This document shows positions 18,724 to 28,900 of a stretch of 64,000 nt of DNA, piece by piece. Location of the stretch: positions 562,501-626,500 of the forward strand of contig JAXRKN010000035.1 in assembly GCA_038502055.1 (NCBI GenBank), given 5' to 3'. Numbering within the stretch: the first letter of the stretch is position 1; each line of letters starts with the position of its first letter. A model generated the notes under the pieces. The model worked only from the letters and a program-made list of their open reading frames with translations. It made no database searches and was not told the DNA's origin. This stretch comes from Tanytarsus gracilentus (taxonomy: Eukaryota > Arthropoda > Insecta > Diptera > Chironomidae). The translations under genes and the position numbers were made by a program.

Positions 18724-21689
18724 TTACAAATTCATCTTCGACGTCTCAACTTGATGATGGAAAGAAATTTTGCCGTCAGCCCATTTGGTGTGGACGAGCT
18801 TTTCGATGGGCGATGCCGACATCGCATTTCCACTGTCAATGTCTTTAATGTCACCTTTGCTGTTTGATCGCTGCATTGAGCTTGCGGTTGAGTCGTCGTC
18901 ATCTTGACCTCCACGGTTGTCGACCGTCATGGTGACGAAAATTCCTAAATTTTTAAATAATTAAAATTTAAAATTAAAATAAAATAATCAAAAATTCAAC
19001 AAACCAGCACAAGTGTAGTGCTGAAGCTCGAATCTCTTCTCAGCATGATAATTTCTCAACAATTCTCGATTACTGTTGAAAACAATTCCATAATGACCCA
19101 TGCAGCATGTCACCCAGATCGGAAGACCAGGTGTTTTGAGTCTAAAAATTAAAAATTTTTTGTTTTGTTAAATTTTGAGTCAATTTGATCATGGGGTTGG
19201 GAAGAGATTTTTTATTCTAATTAAAAGAGTAAAATTGATAGGCCTGAAAATGGCCGCAAAGAGTCTTTTACCAACCTTGATCCAGGTTGACGTGACGTCA
19301 CATTTATTCCCTCACCATCCCAAATTAACAATCCAACTTTCGAACGAACTAAAATTCCTGAAAATTTTAAAATAAAAAATTCAATTAAGAAACTTGAAAA
19401 TATCGCAAAAAATCTCACCAAACTGCGGCAACGCATAATGATCCTCATCACCCACATAAACAACGCCATTATGTAAATAAGGTGTGGCTCGACCGCTCAA
19501 CAACAACGTAACAATGTTCAGCGAACCTTCCTCATAATTTCCCATCAAGTGAGCGCCTTTCGATGAGTCCAAGTCAGTTCTTGTGTTCTCAAATCCTCGA
19601 GTCCAAACGGCCGAATAGAGAAAGAGCAAACAACCCGGACCGGGATCGTCGGTGAAGAAGAAAATGTAACGTTTGATGAAGATTTGAAGGTCTTCGAGTT
19701 TGTTGAACTCAAAAATGCAAAGCTGGAAAAATTCAATTTTATTAAAATTTAAAAAATATTACGAAATTTCAAATTTTTTAAAAAATCTAATAAAGTATTT
19801 TTGAAAAATGTTAAAAAAATAATTTTCAAAATTTTTAAACTTTCTTTACCTTTTCCGTAACGTTATCCTGAAAATATTGATGACTGTGACTTATATGCGG
19901 AACGTCACCCGGCAAACAAACGCAAGTTTTTGTCTTTTCGCCGACATTCCACAAAATCTCAGCGATGCTGTTCCACAGCGCAGAAATTTGATCGGCTTCG
20001 GTTGGTCTCAAGAGTTTTTCCAATGGCACACTTTTCTCTTTCGGACGGTTGTCGAAAATGAAGAATTTAATCAAGAAAGCTTGAATGACAGAAACGAGAC
20101 CACGAGTCGCATTTTTAGGACATTTAAGACCGAACGGATATGGATCTTGCGAGGCGTGGTTGCCGAACGTTAAACCAGTTCGAGTCCATTCACCGCGCGG
20201 CGGAGCGCTGGCAGATCCAAAGACTGAAAAGTTTTTAAAAAATGTAATTTCTCAATAATTTCCTTGCACAATTTACCTGTTTGCCGAATATCCTTGACAC
20301 GATGATTTTCGCATGTGATAAAGAGGAAATTAAGAAAGTTAAAAAAGCTTAATTGCACATGAGCTTTTTTCAACTGCCACTAAAAGCGTTTTAAATGCAA
20401 ATCGATGAGCGAAACACGAAAAGTGATCGACTCACATGTATCATGGTATTATTTATTGCTAATTTTGAGCGGCACGTAAACATTCATTTTTAACACGAAT
20501 TGAATTTTTTGCGCTTCTCGGAAAAATTTAGTTTCGAGAGGTCGAGAATCGATTTACAGGCCTTTGAAAATTTTGGCATGAGCTTTCACTTTCAAGTTGA
20601 AGGGTGGGAAAAAATTATTTTGCGAAGGTTGGAAATGGACGTGATTGAAGGATGGACTTTTGAAAGTCAGATGAACGGGAAATAATTGCAAAAAAGCTTT
20701 GGAATAAATCAGGAGTAGGAACACAAGTAAAATTAAATTTAAATTATTTATAAATTGAGTAAAATTTTAGTTTGAGCTTTAATTAAATTATTTAAGCTTA
20801 AATTTATGATTTTTAGTTTTTGAAAAAATTTAAAAGCTTTAGGTAAAAAAATTTTAGTTCTTCCCCTGAATAAAACTAACTCAAGTTTAGAATAAAATAT
20901 TTTTTTAAAGTTTTTCCAAATATTTTCATCAAAATTAATTAATAAAAAATATTTTAAAAATATATTTTTCTAAATGAGGGGTAGGGACAGTGAAAGTTGG
21001 ATATTAAACACTGAGGAAAAAAATAAAAAAAATTAAATTCACGTCTCAAAAATCCAAGGCCTAAGAACTCAAAAATTTAAAAGCCTAATTTTAAGATTTA
21101 TTTGGAAATTTTTGGATTTTTTTGAGTTAAATATGTATTTAAAAAATTCAAAAGCGAAGGAATAACCAATTTTTCATTAAATTTAACCGCCTTTGCGAGC
21201 GTTCAGGAGCGACAGTAATTTGAGGTTCTCGGGCCTGACAAGAATTTTAAAATAAAATTTAAATTTATGTGCACTTTTAATAATTTAATTCCACTTGTCC
21301 TGCCCCTGGTCAAAAAAGTAAAAAATTTATTGAAATTATTAAAAATTTTATTTAAAATATTATAAAATTTATTAAAGTTATTAAAAAAATTAATCAAAAT
21401 TATTTAAAAAAAATTAAATCAGAATTTTTATAAAATTTCACTCTTAACAAATTTCCAACCTTCACATCAAACCACGCACTTTTGCCCTAAATTTCCCTTC
21501 AACTTTCGATTTCTAATTATTTTCCCTCACTTTTTATCCCTTGAAAATATCAAAAATACTCACAATTGCTTCCTCGCTGAAGGTTGAAAAGTGAAATTGA
21601 AATTATTCAAGGCGTGAATAAAAGAAAAATAAACAAATTTTCACTTACGCAGTTATTCCACGTCCACCAATTAATTTCGGTCTCGACAT
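18724..21689 (-). CDS. MINDY-4/4B-like (FAM188B) protein, predicted catalytically dead deubiquitinase
   Basis: The MINDY family are Lys48-chain-specific cysteine deubiquitinases. Exons on the minus strand: 21689-21649, 21576-21564 (13 nt), 20292-20277 (16 nt), 20223-19850, 19722-19419, 19357-19276, 19141-19005, 18944-18724. All joins are in phase and give 395 aa. The protein starts MSRPKLIGGRGITAEEAI and continues DIRQTVFGSASAPPRGEW. Family marks: FLYSAVWTRG, LLLSGRATPYLHNGV, then LKTPGLPIWV with the catalytic-position His at about residue 293 (GHYGIVF), and a C-terminal HTKWADGK matching the RTKW/RTRW element of MINDY-4. Where active members read GGPCG-LAAVQ, this protein reads NATRGLVSVIQ, so the Cys position (about residue 64) is Arg. 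Human MINDY-4B is likewise annotated inactive. A non-catalytic ubiquitin-binding role is inferred. Confidence 0.85.
21055..21237. mobile_element. MITE-like element, CAAGGCCTGAGAAC family
   Basis: The left end CAAGGCCTAAGAACTCAAAA and right end TTTGAGGTTCTCGGGCCTG form an imperfect terminal inverted repeat. The interior has AGCGTTCAGGAGCG like the 7.4-kb copy. It lies inside the 1.3-kb intron of the MINDY-like gene between the two micro-exons. No clear target duplication. Confidence 0.6.
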
Positions 21690-22107
21690 GTCTCGAAGTT
21701 CACCTCAAATATCACAGTTAAAGTAACACAAAAACTCTTTACTTTTTTAAATTTAAATTTCTCATTTTTATTCCTCGAAACCTTAACACTGAATGGTGAA
21801 CTTTCACTCGCGCCAACATTCATTTATATACTGGGGGAAAATTCTCACATGCACAGCAATTTTTTCACAATCACTTAGATAGAGACTCGTTAAATTTTAT
21901 TTGGTGGTTGAAAGTGCTTCACTTTTCGCACCCTCTTCGGTTGATGTTTGAGCGCCTCGTGAATGTGAGAGAGGGTGAGAAAGTTTGCATTGTGTGCGCT
22001 GAATGGCGAGGTTGAAATGAGCTCGAAGTGGATCCAGAGTTGGAAAATTTGAAGATTTTTTTTTGTAATTTTTTGATGATTTTAAAATTTGATTTTTGAT
22101 AAAGTGT

Positions 22108-22227
22108 GAAAACTCAACAGTTTAAGATCTTTTAAAGAGCTTTCATGAGCGTTTAAAAGCGATCAAGAGCGTTCATGAATGTTCAAATGCCTTTACGGCC
22201 ACAATAATTTTAAGTTCTCAGTCCTGG
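22108..22227. mobile_element. Decayed MITE copy, CAAGGCCTGAGAAC family
   Basis: The interior AGCTTTCATGAGCGTTTAAA and the word ACGGCCACAATAATTTTAAG, ending GTTCTCAGTCCTGG, match the right half of the 7.4-kb element. The left end (GAAAACTCAAC) is only weakly recognisable, so the boundaries are approximate. Confidence 0.5.
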
Positions 22228-23427
22228 ATTTTGGATGAATATAGTTTAAAGTTTTTAACTTAAATTAAATTTAAATTTACTTCCCCAAAAATTCAGATCC
22301 TCAACTCTGTCTCACTTCAACGACTCACAAAACCATGAAAAATTTCATTCATAAAAAAGGCATGAAATATAAACAAAAAATAAATTTCATAAGCATTCAC
22401 ACAAACGCGGCAGCGGTGCGATAATGTTGAATGTTTTTCTATATAGTTTGGCTTTATAACACTCAAACACGAATCGAAGATTATCATGCGAGGAATTTAT
22501 GGAACATCCATCAAAAATCGACGCGGGTGAAGAAATAAAAAAAAAGTTTTATGGCGGAAAAAAATGTTAACGGCTTTGATTGATTTATGGAGAAAGTCGA
22601 GGAGCGAAAAGCTATAAATTTTTCTAAATTTTGAAATTAACTTTTAGCAGTTGAAAAATGAACAAAAATTCAAAATTATAAACGTTAAAAAATTAATTTA
22701 ATTTTTTTCAAACAACTTTTTTATTTTTTTATTAAACGAACCTCATCAATTCCCATCACACATCACACGATCCACCAAGGTCGCTCAACAATTTCGCTTC
22801 AATGTAACGAAAATCACGAGATTTCCTTTAAATTTGCATGTTTTCCGTCCTTAAATCGTTTTCATGTGTATTTTTTTAATTTCAATCTTTTTTTACGATA
22901 AAACTTTCAACTTTTACATCGACTTGCATGCGCACGCTATTTAAATCCACTTATCGTGTTTCCGGCGCCTGATAGAAAAGTTTTAAAATGGAAAATTTAA
23001 AAAAAAATTGTGACAAAAAATTTAAGAAAAATTTTTTTTATGAAAACTTAAATTTGCTTTAAAAAGTCACAAAGAAATATTTTAAAAATATTTTGTCAGC
23101 GAAAATCAATTCGTAGAATTTGAGTTAGTGATAAGAAAACGTCATAATTGACCTCAATAAATTATTGCCGACACATTAAGTGAAACGTTGTGAATTTTTA
23201 TTAAAATCTAGTTTAAAAAAATAATTTTTACTCAATAAAAATGCTTTAAATTGCATTTTAAAATTCAACTTTATGAAAACATTCGGGGCAAAATTAAAAT
23301 AACATTTTTTATTAAAATGAGAAATAAACTTAAAAAATTATTCAGTCATTGTTGAGATTTTGATTAAAATCATTCAAATTAAGATTTTAATTGTAAAATT
23401 TGTGCTCGAAAATAATTAAAATTAAAA
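22228..23427. other. Intergenic region upstream of the secreted Cys-tail gene
   Basis: No coding exon is supported. TTCAGTCATTG at 23341-23351 could be an initiator about 80 bp before the next ATG, with a weak ATTAAAA box about 30 bp upstream of it. Otherwise AT-rich sequence. Confidence 0.4.
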
Positions 23428-24195
23428 ATGAAATTTTCAATAATTTTATTAATAATTTTTTCACCTTTCATAGCTGCTTTTGTACTCGAATGTGAATTTA
23501 AAACTCAAACTAATGTCGAAGATGCTGTCGGTTACGGCTGCAAAGCTGAAAATCTTAAAATTTCATCTCAGGATAAAAAAATCACGCAAATATCTGGAAA
23601 TCATTTGAGAGGAAAAAATGACAACGACGTTGAAGTTTTTTATTTCAATGCTGACTCATCGAAAATTTTGCCATCAAATCTGCAAGAAAAATTTCCAAAT
23701 TTAAAAACTTTAGTTGTCGAGTGTGAAAGTGTTGAAGATTTTGAATCGCTGGATTTGAGCGACTTTGAAGCGTTGGAAGTGGTTTGGATTGCGAGCGAGC
23801 ACGGAGATGAGAGAAAAAATGTAATTCAATCAAAGTTGTACGCGAATCCTTCAACAATTTCACAAGCGAGTTATTCGCCATCTGATGGATTTGAGCCAAT
23901 AAAACTATTTGACAGTTTTGCCGATCCAAGTGCGAATTTTTTTGACTCGGACGAAGATTTTAACTGTTTTGGATGCTCGAGGTGCAGAGGTTGTTCGAGA
24001 TGCTCGACTTGTTCACGATGCTCTGGATGCTCGATGTGTTCCGGATGCTTTGGCGGCAGACCAAAAGTGCAAAAAAAATTAATTTGCGTTAAAATTGTAA
24101 AATCTCGAGGATGCACTCACACCACCAAAAAATATGTGGACTCATATGGCTTGAAAACTGAAGAGACAACGATTACCTGCAACTACTGGAAATGA
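23428..24195 (+). CDS. Secreted protein with family N-module and CxxC-repeat tail, family member 3
   Basis: 255 aa, one exon. Signal peptide MKFSIILLIIFSPFIAAF, then LECEFKTQ..GYGCKAENLKISS, a QISGNHLRGKNDNDVEVFYF segment and LPSNLQEKFPNLKTLVVE. This matches the N-terminal half of the secreted LRR proteins at 15.1 and 16.1 kb. The true LRRs are missing. Instead, residues of about 176-207 form a dense three-residue cysteine ladder (CFGCSRCRGCSRCSTCSRC, continuing SGCSMCSGC). An extension with three more cysteines follows (LICVKIVKSRGC ... TCNYWK). Function unknown: metal binding, or intermolecular disulfide cross-linking in an extracellular matrix or secretion, is inference. Closest relative in the window is the 38.2-kb gene. 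Confidence 0.8.
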   Translation: MKFSIILLIIFSPFIAAFVLECEFKTQTNVEDAVGYGCKAENLKISSQDKKITQISGNHLRGKNDNDVEVFYFNADSSKILPSNLQEKFPNLKTLVVECESVEDFESLDLSDFEALEVVWIASEHGDERKNVIQSKLYANPSTISQASYSPSDGFEPIKLFDSFADPSANFFDSDEDFNCFGCSRCRGCSRCSTCSRCSGCSMCSGCFGGRPKVQKKLICVKIVKSRGCTHTTKKYVDSYGLKTEETTITCNYWK

Positions 24196-24549
24196 TTTTG
24201 ATATGAAAATTGTCAGTTTAATAATTTTTTGAATTTTTCTTAAACAATAAAAAAAATTAAATTAAAAAATAAATAAATTTTTTAACGAGTCGGAGACTTA
24301 GTCCACATTTACTTAATCCACGACCTAATCAGCTGGTTTCATATTTATTTAAGTCTAGACTCATCTGAAATTCTTTAATTCAATTAATTTACGCCGATCA
24401 TCATCGGACTGAAAACCTGAAGAGCAAAGCAATAACGCGCAATATGCAAATTTAACATTTAACTCAAGAATTTTTTTGAATGTGTCAAAATCTAAAAAAT
24501 ATTCAATACAAAATTTTGACTAAGAATTTTTTTAAATGATAAATTTTTT

Positions 24550-25207
24550 CCAGGCCTGAGAACTTAAAATTGTTGTGGCCGTCAAAGCATTCATTCATTT
24601 TATTTTTATTTTTTTAATAAATATTTAATTGAAAAAAATCCAAAAATTGTTATGTAAAGACCTATATTGGTCTTATTAAGGTTTGTATTGAGTGCAATAA
24701 AAAAATACCGGCTTTCATCAACATAGCAAAAAGTCATATAGAAAAAATTTAAAAATTCCAAAACAGAATACTACGAATGGTCCTTAATGAAAACAGATTC
24801 ACTCGTATCCAACATCTTCACGAAACGGCAGCAGTTCCACTAGTTAAGGATTATATTGGTAAATTAACGGCGAAGTTCCAACAGCAGCAAAATTGATGAA
24901 AATTATTCAATTTAATTTTCTTTATTGATGTTTACTAAAAAATCAAAACAATGACGAGATGGCTACCCTGTGTTTAGAGCAGTACGCCAGTTACGTAATA
25001 TGGATTTAAATTTATTGTATTCGTTAGATTAATTAGCACAAAATAAACTATTTCTTATTGAATTAAAAAAAAAAAAAGTGCAATAAAATTAAAACAAAAA
25101 AATTCCAAAAAATCTTAAAATTAGCACTTAGGTAAATGCTCTTAAACACTTTTCAACGTATTTAAGCGCTTTTAAAAGTTTTTGAATTTTTGAGTTCTCA
25201 GGCCTTG
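24550..25207. mobile_element. MITE of the CAAGGCCTGAGAAC family, interrupted by a LINE
   Basis: The left end CCAGGCCTGAGAACTTAAAA (about 24550) and the right end TTTTTGAGTTCTCAGGCCTTG (to about 25207) are inverted. The left interior has TGTGGCCGTCAAAGCATTCA and the right interior has TTAAGCGCTTTTAAAAG, as in other copies. Removing the LINE at 24703-25075 and its duplicated target would leave about 270 bp. Flanks ATTTTTTC and ATTCTTTT could be a mutated 8-bp target duplication. Confidence 0.55.
24703..25075 (+). mobile_element. 5'-truncated non-LTR retrotransposon (jockey-like) with 12-bp target duplication
   Basis: Translation on the plus strand gives PAFINIAKSHIEKI, a stop, then KFQNRILRMVLNENRFTRIQ and HLHETAAVPLVKDYIGKL. 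This matches the C-terminal end of jockey/CR1-type reverse-transcriptase ORFs, where the usual form is LQ-x-x-QNKALRMI...R..LH..L.....VKDxI. The frame is broken by stops, so it is dead. It ends in a run of 13 A. AGTGCAATAAAA occurs immediately before (24691-24702) and after (25076-25087): a perfect 12-bp target site duplication. Confidence 0.85.
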
Positions 25208-25689
25208 ATTCTTTTAAATGAACAAAAATCTTGAAAAATTTTGCTTGATAGACATGAAATTATTAAAAAAAAGGCGCTAAAAATTTATATCATAAGTTCA
25301 TTAAAGAAAATTAATTAAAAATTGTTAGAATAAAATATGAAGAAAAGTTTAAAATTGCTGTAAATTTAAAATAGTACTTTTGGGAAAATGAACCTTTTCA
25401 TCGAGTTCCGTGGATAAATATTAAATTTTTTATTTTGATAGCAAAAGTTTAAATTTCCTGCAACTGAAATTTAAATTGGTATAAAAATAAATTTTATTGG
25501 CTAAAAAAATTCAAAATCAATAAAACAGAAATAAAATTCTTAACAAAATTTTTTATTATTAAATTAATTTTTTCAATAAATAACTTAAATTAATTAATTC
25601 TTGAAAATGTTTAGAGGAAATAACTTAAAGATAAAATAAATCTAAAAATTTACATTTAAATATTTACAAAATTATTTCTTTACTTTTTT

Positions 25690-25976
25690 TCACTTAGTTT
25701 AAAGACAGGAGTGAAAAGCTCTCGGTATCTGAGTCACTGCCATATGCAGATTGCTTTGCTATATGAGCTGCCAGGAGTTAAGTGACACATGAATCAAAAA
25801 CCAATAAATATTGGCTTCCTTCCTCCTTGGTACATTAGAGATATTAAACCACAAATATAAATTAGATTTAAACAAGCGGCAAAAATGATGCAAACCGCGA
25901 TGTCTACCATGAAAAAGCTAATTTAGTGAAAGTGAAATAAATAAAAAACCAAGAAGAAGAAGAAGAAGAAAAGGAC
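25690..25976. other. Compositionally distinct segment ending in (GAA)n
   Basis: About 285 bp with clearly higher GC than the surroundings, without an open frame, ending on the plus strand in AAGAAGAAGAAGAAGAAGAA right at the stop codon of the NACHT gene. The simple-sequence tail suggests the 3' end of a non-LTR retroelement inserted on the plus strand, but I could not match it to a family. It would form the 3' flank of the NACHT gene. Confidence 0.35.
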
Positions 25977-28900
25977 TTATGGCAAGGTGCTAAGATTTTT
26001 TAATGTCTCAGTCACTGCAAGCTTCTCACCACCTGGTCCAAGATAACTTTTTACACTTTCTGTCATATTTTTATCTGTCTTATTTTTTTCTAAAAGTTCT
26101 AACCAATTTTTACTTTTCAAGAACAATTTAACTTTTGACTTTTCAAACTTTTCTTCGTAAATTTTTGTGAAAAATGTGAAAATTTCTGCAGTGTTAAATT
26201 GAATAACAAGATGAAGTGGAAGATTTCCGTAGGTGTTAGCTTCATTTAGGATTTCTTTAAACTCAATTTCACCCAAAAACCTTTCAATCATTTCAGAGAA
26301 AAATTTTATTGAATTTAAATCTAAATTTTGACCTGCAGCGCAGTGCAAAAGATTATTTTGATTTTTTTTGCTTTTAATTTTTATAAAATTTTTAAATTCT
26401 TCTTTTGAAAGTTTTTCTTCCAACCTTTTAAATGCAAATTCGAGCATCGAAACTGAACCAAATCGAGCAAGTAAATGAAGAAAATTTTCACCATTTTTAT
26501 CGCATTCGTAAATAAAATCTTCAAAGTCTAAAAATTGACAAAAAATATTTTTGAAAATGAAGAAAAAAGAATTTTCATTTTTTTGACTAATTGAAGCGAG
26601 AAAAATATTTCTGCCTAATAAATTTTTTGATTTTAAATAATTTTTCAATTCTTTTTCATCTTTAAAATTATTTTTGAAATTTTCACAAATTTTCAGCCAC
26701 AAAAAATTGAAAAATTCTTCTGATTTTGTAGCTCGAGCAGCAAGATGTAAAATATTGTTATCATTTTCATCTTTTTCATTTAAAAGTTCACAAATTTCTT
26801 CTCGACTCAAATTTTCCTCAAAAGTTTTCCACAAAAATTCAATCGAGTTTTTATTTTTATTTTTAATTGAAGCCAAACTCAATAAATTTCTTTCTTTAAA
26901 TCCTTTCGTTGTCTTTAAAACTTTTTTCATTTCATTTTCACCAAAAATTTCTAAAATTTTCTCAATTAAAAATTCTAAGTTTGATTTTGGTGCAAAACTT
27001 GCGGCCAAAGTTATCAAATTTTGATTTTCTGAATTTTTCTCTAAAATTAAATTTTTTAATTCTTTTTCATCTTCACAAAAACTTTTCGCCAAGTTGAAAA
27101 CAAAATGAAAAACTTTTGGATCATTTTTATTTTCTGCCGATTTTTGCAAAACATTTTGATCAAATTTTCCTTTTTGCATGAAAAATTCTTTTTTATTTTC
27201 AACATTTTCACAAATTTTCAGCCACAAAAAATCAAAAATTTCTTCTGATTTTGTAGCTCGAGCAGCAAGATGTAAAATATTGTTACCATTTTTATATTTT
27301 TCATTTAAAAGTTTACAAATTTCTTCTCGACTCAAATTTTCCTCAAAAGTTTTCCACAAAAATTCAATCGAGTTTTTATTTTTATTATTAATTGCAGCCA
27401 AACTCAATAAATTTCTTTCTTTAAATCCTTTCGTTGTCTTTAAAACTTTTTTCATTTCATTTTCACCAAAAATTTCTAAAATTTTCTCAATTAAAAATTC
27501 TAAATTTGATTTTGATGCAAAACTTGCGGCCAAAGTTATCAAATTATGATTTTCTGAATTTTTCTCTAAAATTAAATTTTTTAATTCTTTTTCATTTTCA
27601 CAAAAACTTTTCGCCAAGTTGAAAACAAAATGAAAAACTTTTGGATCATTTTTATTTTCTGCCGATTTTTGCAAAACATTTTGATCAAATTTTCCTTTTT
27701 GCATGAAAAATTCTTTTTTATTTTCAACATTTTCACAAATTTTCAGCCACAAAAAATCAAAAATTTCTTCTGATTTTGTAGCTCGAGCAGCAAGATGTAA
27801 AATATTGTTACCATTTTTATATTTTTCATTTAAAAGTTCAAAAATTTCTTCTCGACTCAAATTTTCCTCAAAAGTTTTCCACAAAAATTCAATCGAGTTT
27901 TTATTTTTATTTTTAATTGAAGCCAAACTCAATAAATTTCTTTTTTTATATCCTTTCGTTGTCTTTAAAACTTTTTTCATTTCATTTTCACCAAAAATTT
28001 CTAAAATTTTCTCAATTAAAAATTCTAAATTTGGTTTTGGTGCAAAACTTGCGGCCAAAATTAACAAATTTGAATTTTCTGAATTTTTCTCTAAAATTAA
28101 ATTTTTCAATTCTTTTTCATCTTCACAAAAACTTTTCGCCAAGTTGAAAACAAAATGAAAAACTTTTGGATCATTTTTATTTTCTGCCGATTTTTGCAAA
28201 ACATTTTGATCAAATTTTCCTTTTTGCATGAAAAATTCTTTTTTATTTTCAACATTTTCACAAATTTTCAGCCACAAAAAATTGAAAAATTCTTCTGATT
28301 TTATAAATTGAGCAGCAAGATGTAAAATATTGCCACCATTTTTATATTTTTCATTTAAAAGTTTACAAATTTCTTCTCGACTCAAATTTTCCTCAAAAGT
28401 TTTCCACAAAAATTCAATCGAGTTTTTATTTTTATTTTTAATTGAAGCCAAACTCAATAAATTTCTTTTTTTATATCCTTTCGTTGACTTTAAAACTTTT
28501 TTCATTTCATTTTCACCAAAAATTTCTAAAACTTTCTCAATTAAAAATTCTAAGTTTGATTTTGGTGCAAAACATGCGGCATAAGTTAACAAATTTGAAT
28601 TTTCTGAGATTTTCTCTAAAATTAAATTTTTTAATTCTTTTTCATCTTCACAAAAACTTTTCGCCAAGTTGAAAACAAAATGAAAAACTTTTGGATTATT
28701 TTTTGCCGTAAGTTGCAAAACATTTCGATCAGATTTTCCTTTTTGCATGAAAAATTCTTTTTTATTTTCAACATTTTCACAAATTTTCAGCCACAAAAAA
28801 TCAAAAATTTCTTCTGATTTTGTATTTTGAGCAACAAGATGTAAAATATTGTCTCTATTTTTATATTTTTCATTTAAAAGTTCAAAAATTTCTTCTCGAC

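Noticed and set aside
23871..24116. Minus-strand EHPEHIEHPEHREQ frame opposite the Cys ladder
   Set aside because: Antisense of the CxxC ladder; no independent support.
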